NCBI GenBank assembly: GCA_021850375.1
Contig: JAJZLZ010000071.1
Span: 1,004-8,477, forward strand
Reading direction: 5' to 3'
Origin: Microcaldota archaeon
Lineage (GTDB): Archaea; Micrarchaeota; Micrarchaeia; Micrarchaeales; Micrarchaeaceae
Length of the DNA: 7,474 bases
The notes beneath the pieces were generated by a model. The model saw nothing but the letters and a program-made list of their open reading frames with translations, did no database searches and had not been told where the DNA came from. A program made the position numbers and the translations under genes. Positions 1 to 5,866 of this stretch are shown one piece after another. The number at the start of each line of letters is the position of its first letter. Position 1 is the stretch's first letter.

Positions 1-14
1 TTATCGCATCGGAT

Positions 15-1412
15 TTAGTAGTTTTCCTCATTTACATACCTCGAATATCTTATCAGCGCCGCTAACGAACTGACGGCGTCTGCAGGCGAATCATATACAG
101 GTACGCCGCCGTTTTCTATCATTGATTTATGTGCCTTTGTGTAGCTGCCTCCTATGCTAAGAACTATTAGCGGCTTTTTTATCTTTGTTCCATAGTCGAT
201 TAGCGTTGATGCGACCTTTGAATCCGCACCTGGTGTTTGGAATAGGGCGATTGCTATTATAGCGTCGACGTTCTCGTCCTTTGATACAATATCTAGGGCG
301 CTGCTGAACCTGCTGTAATCAGCATCGCCTGCCATGTCAAGCGGCATTCTGACATTCACTATCTTTGGCATCACCTTTTTCAATTCGCTATTGGACCTCT
401 CTGTAAGCTCTGCAAGCTCCAATCCATTGTTATATATCGCGTCCGTCACCAGAACGCCTGCTCCGCCGCCGTTTGTTATTATTGCGACCCTCTTCCCAGT
501 GCACAGAGGCTGGGTTGTGAATATTTTCGATAAATTAAGCAAATCCTTTAGGTCCTTTGCCTCTATGAAGCCGAACTGCTTAAACACTGCTCTGTATGCT
601 TCGCTGCTCCCCGCAAGAGATGCGGTATGGGAACTTGCTGCCTTTGATCCCTGCTCGGTTATTCCACCCTTTATTATTACAATAGGCTTTTTCTTGGTGC
701 ATCTGCGTGCTATTTTTATGAGCTCTCTACCTCTCTTAACGCCCTCTATATAAAAGACGGCCACCTTTGTCTCCTTATCCTTTGCAAGAAAATCAAGTAT
801 ATCTACTTCATCGACAACCGCTGCATTGCCATAAGAGAAAAATCTTGCCAGCCCAAAGCCCTCGCTGTCTATTAGATCAAGCACAGAGCTGCCAACCGCG
901 CCACTCTGCGCGGCAAAACTCACGCCGCCGATGCTTGGGCGGTCTATCTTGAATGTCGGCAAGAAAAGAGTATCAACCCTTGACCTCGTATCGGTAACTC
1001 CAAGGCAATTCGGACCGATCACTGGAAGGTTGTATTTTTCTGATATCTCAACGACTTTTTCTTGCAGATCAATCCTGCCAATCTCGGCAAATCCGCCACT
1101 TATTATTACTACGCCCCCCACTTTAGCCCTGCCGCACTGCTCAAGCGCGTCCGGTACAAACTCCGCTGGTATTGCTATAACTGCAAGGTCAATTTGCTTT
1201 TTAACTTCAAGTATGCTCTTATATGACTTATAACCCATGATAGTACCTGAAGAGTTTATGTTTATAGGGTATATCTTGCCGCCATAGCCGGAGTCGATGT
1301 TGTTTTTTATTATGACATGGCCAACCTTATCTGGATTGTCCGATGCGCCTATTATGGCTATTGATTTAGGCGATATTATTTTATGCAAATTGTGCGTTCC
1401 AACTCTTGTCAT
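15..1412 (-). CDS. acdA: Acetate--CoA ligase (ADP-forming), alpha subunit
   Basis: This is the 465-aa CoA-binding, phosphohistidine-carrying subunit of ADP-forming acyl-CoA synthetase. The enzyme converts acetyl-CoA (or another acyl-CoA) + ADP + Pi to acid + CoA + ATP in the cytoplasm and is a main ATP-yielding step in fermentative archaea. An N-terminal Rossmann CoA-binding domain starts with SPKSIAIIGAS (residues 14-24) and includes LPVIGPNCLGV (129-139). Two succinyl-CoA-ligase-like domains follow, with SFAAQSGAVG (165-174), the SHTASLAGS loop and NGGGAGVLVTDA (314-325). His262 in the SHTASLAG loop matches the histidine phosphorylated in characterised archaeal enzymes. The length is about that of known separate alpha subunits (roughly 460 aa), so it is complete. 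ATG at 1412-1410 overlaps the beta-subunit stop as ATGA, implying translational coupling; AAGGATGAT lies just upstream as a plausible Shine-Dalgarno. It is the third gene of the operon. The family is certain; acetate as preferred substrate is inferred. Confidence 0.95.
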   Translation of the reverse strand: MTRVGTHNLHKIISPKSIAIIGASDNPDKVGHVIIKNNIDSGYGGKIYPININSSGTIMGYKSYKSILEVKKQIDLAVIAIPAEFVPDALEQCGRAKVGGVVIISGGFAEIGRIDLQEKVVEISEKYNLPVIGPNCLGVTDTRSRVDTLFLPTFKIDRPSIGGVSFAAQSGAVGSSVLDLIDSEGFGLARFFSYGNAAVVDEVDILDFLAKDKETKVAVFYIEGVKRGRELIKIARRCTKKKPIVIIKGGITEQGSKAASSHTASLAGSSEAYRAVFKQFGFIEAKDLKDLLNLSKIFTTQPLCTGKRVAIITNGGGAGVLVTDAIYNNGLELAELTERSNSELKKVMPKIVNVRMPLDMAGDADYSRFSSALDIVSKDENVDAIIAIALFQTPGADSKVASTLIDYGTKIKKPLIVLSIGGSYTKAHKSMIENGGVPVYDSPADAVSSLAALIRYSRYVNEENY

Positions 1413-2020
1413 CTTATCATCCTTAGATCCACCGCATCATATGTGCCATCGTGCAGTATTATAGGGTTTAAATCTAGCTCTTTTAGATCCGATTTGACAT
1501 ACATTTTTGACACTTTGAGCAATATCTCAGACACCAAATTCAGCGCCTTATCATCTTTTGCTATTATGCTTGAGGACTTTAGCTCCAATACCATCTCTCT
1601 CGCGTCCTTTTTTGATATTGGACACACCCTAAGAGAGAAGTCTTTAAACGCCTCAACGTATATGCCGCCCAATCCGATTAAAACCATTCTTCCAAACTGC
1701 TCGTCTATCTTTCCGCCCACTATTATCTCCATGCCGCCAGATACCATCTTTTGGGCCAATACCTTATATGGCTTGTATTTTTCGGCAGATGCAATTATTG
1801 ATTTGTATGCAGCAAAGATGCTATTTGAGTCTAGCCCCACTGCCACAAGCCCGCTCTTTGATTTGTGGATTGGTTTTTGAGGTATAGCTTTTATCACAAT
1901 GCGCTCTTTGCCTGCGAATTTTATTGCCTCTTCGTAAGATTTTACATACGCGCTCTCGATGCATTTTATATTGTATTTCTTGGCGAGAGCTTCAGCATCT
2001 TTATATTCGAGCTGCGTCAT
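1409..2020 (-). CDS. acdB: Acetate--CoA ligase (ADP-forming), beta subunit (ATP-grasp)
   Basis: This 203-aa ATP-grasp subunit binds ADP/ATP and accepts phosphate from the alpha-subunit histidine. The sequence shows family landmarks: IVIKAIPQKPIHKSKSG (41-57), whose His52 aligns with the second phosphohistidine known in the Pyrococcus enzyme; GMEIIVGGKIDEQFGRMVL (96-114); GLGGIYVEAFKDFSLRV (116-132); and the C-terminal LKELDLNPIIL (179-189) with VDLRMIR at the end, where the metal- and nucleotide-binding acidic residues lie. It is somewhat shorter than the roughly 230-aa standalone beta subunits because about 20-25 N-terminal residues before the LEYKDAEALAKKYNI helix are missing; the catalytic core looks intact. 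The ATG at 2020 lies 9 bases beyond the upstream stop, with a weak TTGAT-type ribosome site. Its stop overlaps the alpha start by 4 bp, so the subunits are probably made together. Confidence 0.93.
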   Translation of the reverse strand: MTQLEYKDAEALAKKYNIKCIESAYVKSYEEAIKFAGKERIVIKAIPQKPIHKSKSGLVAVGLDSNSIFAAYKSIIASAEKYKPYKVLAQKMVSGGMEIIVGGKIDEQFGRMVLIGLGGIYVEAFKDFSLRVCPISKKDAREMVLELKSSSIIAKDDKALNLVSEILLKVSKMYVKSDLKELDLNPIILHDGTYDAVDLRMIR

Positions 2021-2028
2021 TAAATCAA

Positions 2029-2679
2029 CTATTTCTTAAGAAATAGCACCAATAAAACAATAATGAATGCCACGATTAAAAGCACTATTATCATCTTTCT
2101 CTTATTCTTTTTGCCGACCATTAACTGTATGTCTCTTAGCTCCTTCTCTGGGTCTTTTTGCGGCATTTGGGCAGTTTGACCCTGCGCCTGAAGCGGTGGC
2201 TGCGTAGCTGCTGGTTGCTGCGGCTGCGCATTTGCGAGCATGAATCCCTTTTCGGTTAGATATATGCTCATTGCCCCGTTTGCCAGCTCATAGGACATAT
2301 ACTGCTGGCTGCTAAGCTTATACAAATGCATCGCAAGGTCTTTTTGCGTCACATTGACGCTGCTGTTTAAATCCGCAAGCCCCCTCTTGCCCTTTAGGAG
2401 CTGGGTTAGTATCGCATTGTCTAGAGCATCTGGCTGCTCTGTAGCCTTCTGGTTAGCTTCTGATATTATCTGCATGCCCTGCTCTGTTATCTTAAGCATA
2501 CTCTGGCTTGGGAAGGAGGTCACAAAATCTATCAGCCCCTTCTGCTTCATTGTAGCAAGAACATTTGCGGCATCGACAAACGATGAATTTATCACGCTGC
2601 CAAATTTCTCAACGCTAGAATCCGGTCCTATCCTGCTAAGAGCGACAAGTTCTATGAAGTTTATAGTGTTATCAGCCAT
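2029..2679 (-). CDS. Tail-anchored tandem winged-helix protein
   Basis: I do not recognise this as a named family. Starting at ATG 2679 it has 216 residues. Residues ~8-78 and ~84-150 each look like a winged-helix unit: helices followed by a wing-like end, MLKITEQGMQIISEA (61-75) and MSIYLTEKGFMLANA (137-151). A Pro/Gln/Ala-rich linker (152-175), a charged helix (177-195) and a 19-residue hydrophobic helix (196-214) ending in KK follow. KKNKRK just before the membrane helix predicts a cytoplasmic N-terminus and a tail-anchored protein. It is the first gene of an operon with the two acyl-CoA synthetase subunits (8-bp gap to acdB), so a membrane-tethered regulator or sensor of that operon is a reasonable inference. 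An upstream in-frame TTG at 2706 would add nine residues but sits between the TATA box and the predicted transcription start, so ATG 2679 is preferred; GGTG lies 8 nt before it. Alternative: a structural membrane adaptor that does not bind DNA. Confidence 0.7.
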   Translation of the reverse strand: MADNTINFIELVALSRIGPDSSVEKFGSVINSSFVDAANVLATMKQKGLIDFVTSFPSQSMLKITEQGMQIISEANQKATEQPDALDNAILTQLLKGKRGLADLNSSVNVTQKDLAMHLYKLSSQQYMSYELANGAMSIYLTEKGFMLANAQPQQPAATQPPLQAQGQTAQMPQKDPEKELRDIQLMVGKKNKRKMIIVLLIVAFIIVLLVLFLKK

Positions 2680-2709
2680 TGTACCAGCACCAATATAAAA
2701 CAGCAAATC

Positions 2710-2720
2710 TATTTAATAAT
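2710..2720 (-). promoter_or_regulatory. TATA box of the wHTH-acdB-acdA operon
   Basis: Read on the minus strand this is ATTATTAAATA, a good archaeal TATA element. A start site about 26 bp downstream falls near 2687-2690, leaving a leader of roughly 10 nt before ATG 2679. The position rules against translation from TTG 2706. No other TATA-like site was seen before acdB or acdA, so the three genes probably share this promoter. Confidence 0.55.
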
Positions 2721-2730
2721 GTGTGGGATT

Positions 2731-2750
2731 TTATGTGTCACGCCACATAA
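2731..2750. repeat. Dyad repeat, operator-like, upstream of the operon promoter
   Basis: This is a perfect 7-bp inverted repeat with a 6-bp spacer: TTATGTG, TCACGC, CACATAA. It lies 11 bp upstream of the TATA box of the wHTH gene and 4 bp after the stop codon of the propeller gene. A related half-site in direct orientation, TAATGTG at 2717-2723, starts exactly 14 bp from TTATGTG at 2731. The architecture fits a binding site for a dimeric winged-helix protein. As RNA it could also form a small 3' hairpin for the propeller transcript, but no U-run follows on the minus strand, which favours the operator reading. Confidence 0.45.
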
Positions 2751-2754
2751 TTAG

Positions 2755-4272
2755 CTATGGCATAGGTTGCGCTACAGGAGAAGAAGATGTCGGCGGAACG
2801 GGCACCGTATACTTGACGCTGCCAGATGCCAAATCTACCACATATATATTCGGGCTTGTACTGCCTATTAAGACCAACAGATTGCGTCCGTTTGGGGTTA
2901 TTGCAATGCCACCATAGTAGCTGCAATCAGAGCACGATATTGGTATTATTGAATTACTTGCAGTGTTTGTATTCGTATTTATTGAGTAGATTCCAAGCAT
3001 TCCATTATACCCCCCAAGTACGTAGAGGACCTTGCTAGTTGGTGATAATATTAATGCATCAATTCCAGGATTTCCATATAATGGTATAGTGCTTACAACA
3101 TTATCCGTGCTTGTGTTTATAACAACAATATGGTTTGGTCCTTCATATGGAAATGCATAAGCGTAACCGTTCTGTCCAAAAACAGGATTATAAAATGCAT
3201 TGTCTCCAGAGTTTGTACTTGGTATATAAATAGTATTATATGTCTGGGTGTTCATTACAAACACGCCCCCAGAGTTAATGCAGGAAAAATATACATTTGA
3301 ATCTGTTGGATTTATTACTATACCCCACAACGCAAAGCAATTTGGCACGTTTGCCTCAATAGATAATGATGCTTTGTTTATAGCATACATATTTCCGTTG
3401 TATTGCCCTTCGTATATATTTTCTGCATCAGAAGTCACATATGGAAATGAACTAACCACCACATTAGAAACGGTTTGTAGCGTTGAGGTATCAACCTTGC
3501 TTATGATATAGTTGTTTATATCCCACGCATTAGCATAGATATAATCCCCACTATTAGAAAAACCGTCAAACCCCGATCTGCCTTGTCCGTATTGTGACGA
3601 TTCAAGTGAGCCTACATAGGATCCGCTTCCACTGAAAACTTCGGGTGGCCCGTTGCAATTTACATAAATTTTAGAGCCGTCTGGAGAAAAAATAATCCCA
3701 ACGCAATTGCTCCTAAGGTTAAAAGAATTTGAAGCCGTGCCGGTTAGTTGTGATATGGAAATGGCAGGTAGATTGCCATAATTATAAACTACCGTATAAT
3801 ATTTCTGCGCGGCTGATACGTGCGCCTTTATTGTGGCAAACTCCTCTACAAGCCCCAAATTTGTTCCCTGATTATATTTTATCCATAGCGTTCCTGTAAA
3901 TTTTGTACCTAGCGCGCTGGATGTCGTCGGACAGGGAAACATTACTGTAGACTGCTCGTTTGGCTGCAGATTTATGTATGATTGATTATAGTAGCTCGGC
4001 GCAGCGGTAGAGTTTGAGCATCCAAATCCCACTATATCTAGTTGCCCTTGCGAGAATTGCTGAATTTGAACATACAGCGCGCCAGATGAAGACAAGATAG
4101 GGTCATTGCAATAAAAGCCGTTTTGCGCAATGCAACTGTTTCCGAATGAAAGATTAGTAAATACACCTAAATCAAATAGCGCTGCCAAAACAACGGCAAC
4201 TATCAGAATTGCCCATCCGTATGTCATTAGGTATTCCATTGCGGATTGGGATTTTAAAGCTGTTGTTTGCAT
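2755..4272 (-). CDS. Prepilin-signal seven-bladed beta-propeller surface protein
   Basis: This 505-aa exported protein has an archaeal class III signal: KSQSAMEYLMTYGW (7-20) then a hydrophobic helix to about 33. Glu at +5 after the expected cut before Gln9 fits prepilin-peptidase processing. Residues ~40-155 form a Cys-containing domain (Cys47, 55, 85, 114) of the pilin-like type seen in DPANN archaea. Then come seven repeats starting near 191, 236, 277, 316, 362, 405 and 454. Several follow a pattern of a SPDG- or TPNG-like turn, an IYV-like strand, then an INTSTDNVV- or VVDLASGSV-like strand, close to YVTN/surface-layer propeller repeats. Cysteine pairs (190/206, 312/331, 447/450) could form disulfides outside the cell. 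A Pro/Ser tail ends the protein. It is probably displayed on a pilus or the cell surface for adhesion or ligand binding; the ligand is unknown. ATG 4272 is the only start that keeps the full signal. It is transcribed alone, divergently from the gene at 4415. Confidence 0.8.
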   Translation of the reverse strand: MQTTALKSQSAMEYLMTYGWAILIVAVVLAALFDLGVFTNLSFGNSCIAQNGFYCNDPILSSSGALYVQIQQFSQGQLDIVGFGCSNSTAAPSYYNQSYINLQPNEQSTVMFPCPTTSSALGTKFTGTLWIKYNQGTNLGLVEEFATIKAHVSAAQKYYTVVYNYGNLPAISISQLTGTASNSFNLRSNCVGIIFSPDGSKIYVNCNGPPEVFSGSGSYVGSLESSQYGQGRSGFDGFSNSGDYIYANAWDINNYIISKVDTSTLQTVSNVVVSSFPYVTSDAENIYEGQYNGNMYAINKASLSIEANVPNCFALWGIVINPTDSNVYFSCINSGGVFVMNTQTYNTIYIPSTNSGDNAFYNPVFGQNGYAYAFPYEGPNHIVVINTSTDNVVSTIPLYGNPGIDALILSPTSKVLYVLGGYNGMLGIYSINTNTNTASNSIIPISCSDCSYYGGIAITPNGRNLLVLIGSTSPNIYVVDLASGSVKYTVPVPPTSSSPVAQPMP

Positions 4273-4310
4273 TTTTACGCCTTGTATGTTGACTATTTTA
4301 TCTACTGTGC

Positions 4311-4330
4311 TTAAATATATAAAATATATA
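4311..4330 (-). promoter_or_regulatory. TATA region of the propeller gene
   Basis: This is a 20-bp all-A/T stretch that reads TATATATTTAA at its downstream end on the minus strand. A start about 26 bp on, near 4290, leaves a leader of about 17 nt, which contains AAGGCG before ATG 4272. It forms one half of a divergent promoter region with the plus-strand TATA box at 4380. The exact box cannot be chosen inside so long an A/T run. Confidence 0.5.
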
Positions 4331-4369
4331 GATGGAAATATGTTCGCGACCTCTCCAAAAGCCGTAGCT

Positions 4370-4387
4370 TATACAAATATTTTTATA
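4370..4387 (+). promoter_or_regulatory. TATA box of the 163-aa gene, inside an AT palindrome
   Basis: TTTTTATA at 4380-4387 is centred about 30 bp before ATG 4415. Transcription would then begin almost at the start codon, giving a leaderless or near-leaderless mRNA, consistent with the lack of a ribosome site there. The box is the right arm of an 18-bp palindrome with one mismatch (TATACAAAT facing ATTTTTATA), which could be an operator that blocks TBP binding. The palindrome is AT-only apart from one base, so chance is a real alternative. Confidence 0.45.
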
Positions 4388-4414
4388 CGGTTTGAATAGA
4401 ATATTAGCGATTGT

Positions 4415-4906
4415 ATGAATAAAAATATCTTATATGCTTTTGCATTTCTTGCCTTTGTGCTAATACTCTTTGGCGCGATGAGAATTTTGGGCCAAAGCGC
4501 CGCTACAACCCGTCTCACTCCTACAACAACTATTACACAAGCATCATCAGCAAATTTGCCATCAAATAGCGGGAATTCTAGTGGCAGCACTGCCAAAGCA
4601 GGCGCATTGGAGCTATTTAAAAACAGCCCTTACTTTTACTATTCGTATCTTGTATGGACCAATAACACGCCAGAGAGCAGCGTTGCTATGGCTGGCTTTT
4701 TGTTATATAATAAAACATTAAAAAATGGAAGTGTTGAATTGACTTTATCCGCAAAGAATTATGGGGTATCAAAGCAAATAAATCTCAGCAGAACAGACAG
4801 CCTGTATATCATTGACACCTCGCTTGGAGAGGATTTTGGCTCATCAGACACCTCGCTTGCGGACGATGGATTTGTTGTTGTTAACAGCACAGGATATGTC
4901 GTATGA
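4415..4906 (+). CDS. Signal-anchored exoprotein, unknown function
   Basis: I cannot assign this 163-aa protein to a family. Residues 5-26 (LYAFAFLAFVLILFGAMRIL inside them) form a single N-terminal hydrophobic helix after MNKN, a signal anchor or uncleaved signal peptide. A Thr/Ser/Asn-rich linker (28-60) follows, typical of a flexible exported stalk, then a small predicted beta-rich domain (65-163) with aromatic NSPYFYYSYLVW (70-81) and several NxS/T sequons. Near the C-terminus an 11-residue acidic unit is duplicated: DTSLGEDFGSS then DTSLADDGFVV; the acidic turns might bind a divalent metal. ATG 4415 directly follows the predicted transcription start. The RnfD-like membrane gene begins 18 bp after the stop on the same strand with no promoter between, so the two are probably one transcript and may form a membrane complex with this protein on the outer face. 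No cysteine, heme or FMN-binding motif is visible. Confidence 0.75.
   Translation: MNKNILYAFAFLAFVLILFGAMRILGQSAATTRLTPTTTITQASSANLPSNSGNSSGSTAKAGALELFKNSPYFYYSYLVWTNNTPESSVAMAGFLLYNKTLKNGSVELTLSAKNYGVSKQINLSRTDSLYIIDTSLGEDFGSSDTSLADDGFVVVNSTGYVV
4814..4859 (+). repeat. In-frame direct repeat, 13 bp, 33 bp apart
   Basis: GACACCTCGCTTG occurs at 4814-4826 and again at 4847-4859. The spacing of 33 bp equals 11 codons, so the second copy repeats DTSL in frame, followed in both copies by an acidic stretch (GEDFG, ADDGF). This looks like a tandem duplication inside the coding region. Confidence 0.8.
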
Positions 4907-4924
4907 TTTTTGATGTGTTAGGGT

Positions 4925-5743
4925 ATGAAGGCGTCGCATTATTTGAAGTCAATGTATGGGATAGGCCTTGCCATTGTTTTGGTGCTTGTGGCGTTGGCCA
5001 GCATATATGTGCACAAGTTCCCGTTGGCCCTGGTCATGGCCGGGGTTTTTGCGGTTTTTCTTGAGTATATAATAGCAAAAACGCTGATGAATTCTAATCC
5101 GAACATAAAATCGGCAGTCATAACAGGAATAATTATAGGAGCAGTTGCGCCATTTAACGCGCAAATATACATTGTCGCAGTAGCCTGCATTGTAGCAATA
5201 TCATCAAAGTACGCTCTGCGCTACAAAAGCTCCAACATCTTCAACCCCGCGGCACTTGGGCTTTTGGTTGCGCTTTTTTTATTCAACTCTTCTGACCAGT
5301 GGTGGGTGGCATCATACTTTACCATATCAAACATAACCTTCATACTAACCCCATTGCTTCTAATTGTAGCATACAAGGCAAAACGTTTTACAACCGCGGC
5401 GTCTTTTATAGTTGTAACTGGGGTGCTCATTTTTCTAACAAGCCCGAATACTTACGTTTTATCCAATATTCCAATATTTTTCATAGGCGCGCAGCCCTTT
5501 TTCTTCGGTTCTTTGATGGCAACAGACCCAAAGACATCGCCACACATAAAAGAGGAGCAGTTGGCATACGGAATTGGGCTTGCTTTGCTTGGTTTTGGAA
5601 TATCATTATATGGCGCGCCTTATCCTGACATTGTTGCGCTTCTTGCAGCGAACGCGGCATTTTTAATGTTCAAAGAGTATAAGAGCAGGCACCATCTAAA
5701 CAAAGCACGCGCCCAAAAGGATTCAAAATTAGCAATGAATTAA
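4925..5743 (+). CDS. RnfD/NqrB-like multi-pass membrane protein
   Basis: This 272-aa polytopic protein has about eight to nine hydrophobic helices (roughly 11-30, 32-52, 63-78, 80-96, 106-121, 133-150, 156-172, 180-198, 212-229, 233-249). It matches the NQR2/RnfD/RnfE family by IFNPAALGLL (105-114) and, near the C-terminus, GSLMATDPKTSP (195-206), then a YGIGLALLG helix and an LLAANAAF helix; the same order occurs in bacterial RnfD. That family moves electrons and ions across the membrane and usually carries an FMN covalently bound to Thr in an (S/D)GAT motif. No GAT exists here, so a covalent flavin is unlikely. No other Rnf or Nqr subunit, ApbE or FMN-binding protein lies in the window. The last ~20 residues are basic and probably cytoplasmic. 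ATG 4925 has only a poor ribosome site; Met10 is a possible later start. It probably shares a transcript with the 163-aa exoprotein. The family is likely, the function open. Confidence 0.75.
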   Translation: MKASHYLKSMYGIGLAIVLVLVALASIYVHKFPLALVMAGVFAVFLEYIIAKTLMNSNPNIKSAVITGIIIGAVAPFNAQIYIVAVACIVAISSKYALRYKSSNIFNPAALGLLVALFLFNSSDQWWVASYFTISNITFILTPLLLIVAYKAKRFTTAASFIVVTGVLIFLTSPNTYVLSNIPIFFIGAQPFFFGSLMATDPKTSPHIKEEQLAYGIGLALLGFGISLYGAPYPDIVALLAANAAFLMFKEYKSRHHLNKARAQKDSKLAMN

Positions 5744-5770
5744 ACATCGCTTATATGTACTGCGGCTAAA

Positions 5771-5817
5771 ATAATAGGCATGAGCAATTTATATTCATCT
5801 GAGCACCTCATTATTAT
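5771..5817 (+). repeat. Bulged inverted repeat between RnfD-like and nuclease genes
   Basis: ATAATA (5771-5776) plus ATGAG (5780-5784) face CTCATTATTAT (5807-5817). This gives an 11-bp stem interrupted by a GGC bulge, with a 22-nt loop. It lies 27 bp after the RnfD-like stop and just before the next promoter. It may mark the 3' end of the upstream transcript; the long loop and AT-rich arms make this weak. Confidence 0.3.
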
Positions 5818-5827
5818 AAATTAGTTG

Positions 5828-5839
5828 TATAAATATATA
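5828..5839 (+). promoter_or_regulatory. TATA box of the beta-CASP nuclease gene
   Basis: TATAAATATATA lies 28-39 bp before ATG 5867, predicting a start near 5858 and a leader under 10 nt. A second candidate, ATTATAAATTA around 5813-5823, would give a leader of about 25 nt that includes GTGGT at 5856-5860 as a ribosome site. I cannot decide between them from sequence alone. Confidence 0.45.
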
Positions 5840-5866
5840 GTGTTTTAATTTCTTAGTGGTTATTTA

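Noticed and set aside
334..753. Open frame of 139 codons on the plus strand
   Set aside because: It lies wholly antisense to the acdA coding region, whose protein shows clear family motifs; the translation has no recognisable domain.
1383..1880. Open frame of 165 codons on the plus strand
   Set aside because: It is antisense to acdB and the start of acdA, both well supported.
2354..2698. Open frame of 114 codons on the plus strand
   Set aside because: It is the antisense shadow of the winged-helix gene and reads across that gene's promoter-proximal start.
2680..2706. Upstream TTG start adding nine residues to the winged-helix protein
   Set aside because: The TATA box at 2710-2720 places transcription start near 2687-2690, downstream of the TTG; ATG 2679 also has GGTG at a suitable distance.
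4337..4372. Possible tRNA or structured RNA in the divergent promoter gap
   Set aside because: It has only a four-pair AAGC/GCTT hairpin, no acceptor stem or T-loop consensus, and the space is taken by two promoters.
4369..4596. Open frame of 75 codons on the minus strand
   Set aside because: It is antisense to the 163-aa exoprotein gene, which has a TATA box, a signal anchor and a downstream partner on the plus strand.
5780..5824. Fourteen-codon open frame in the gap before the nuclease gene
   Set aside because: It is very short, has no ribosome site, and the sequence is better explained as part of an AT-rich inverted repeat.
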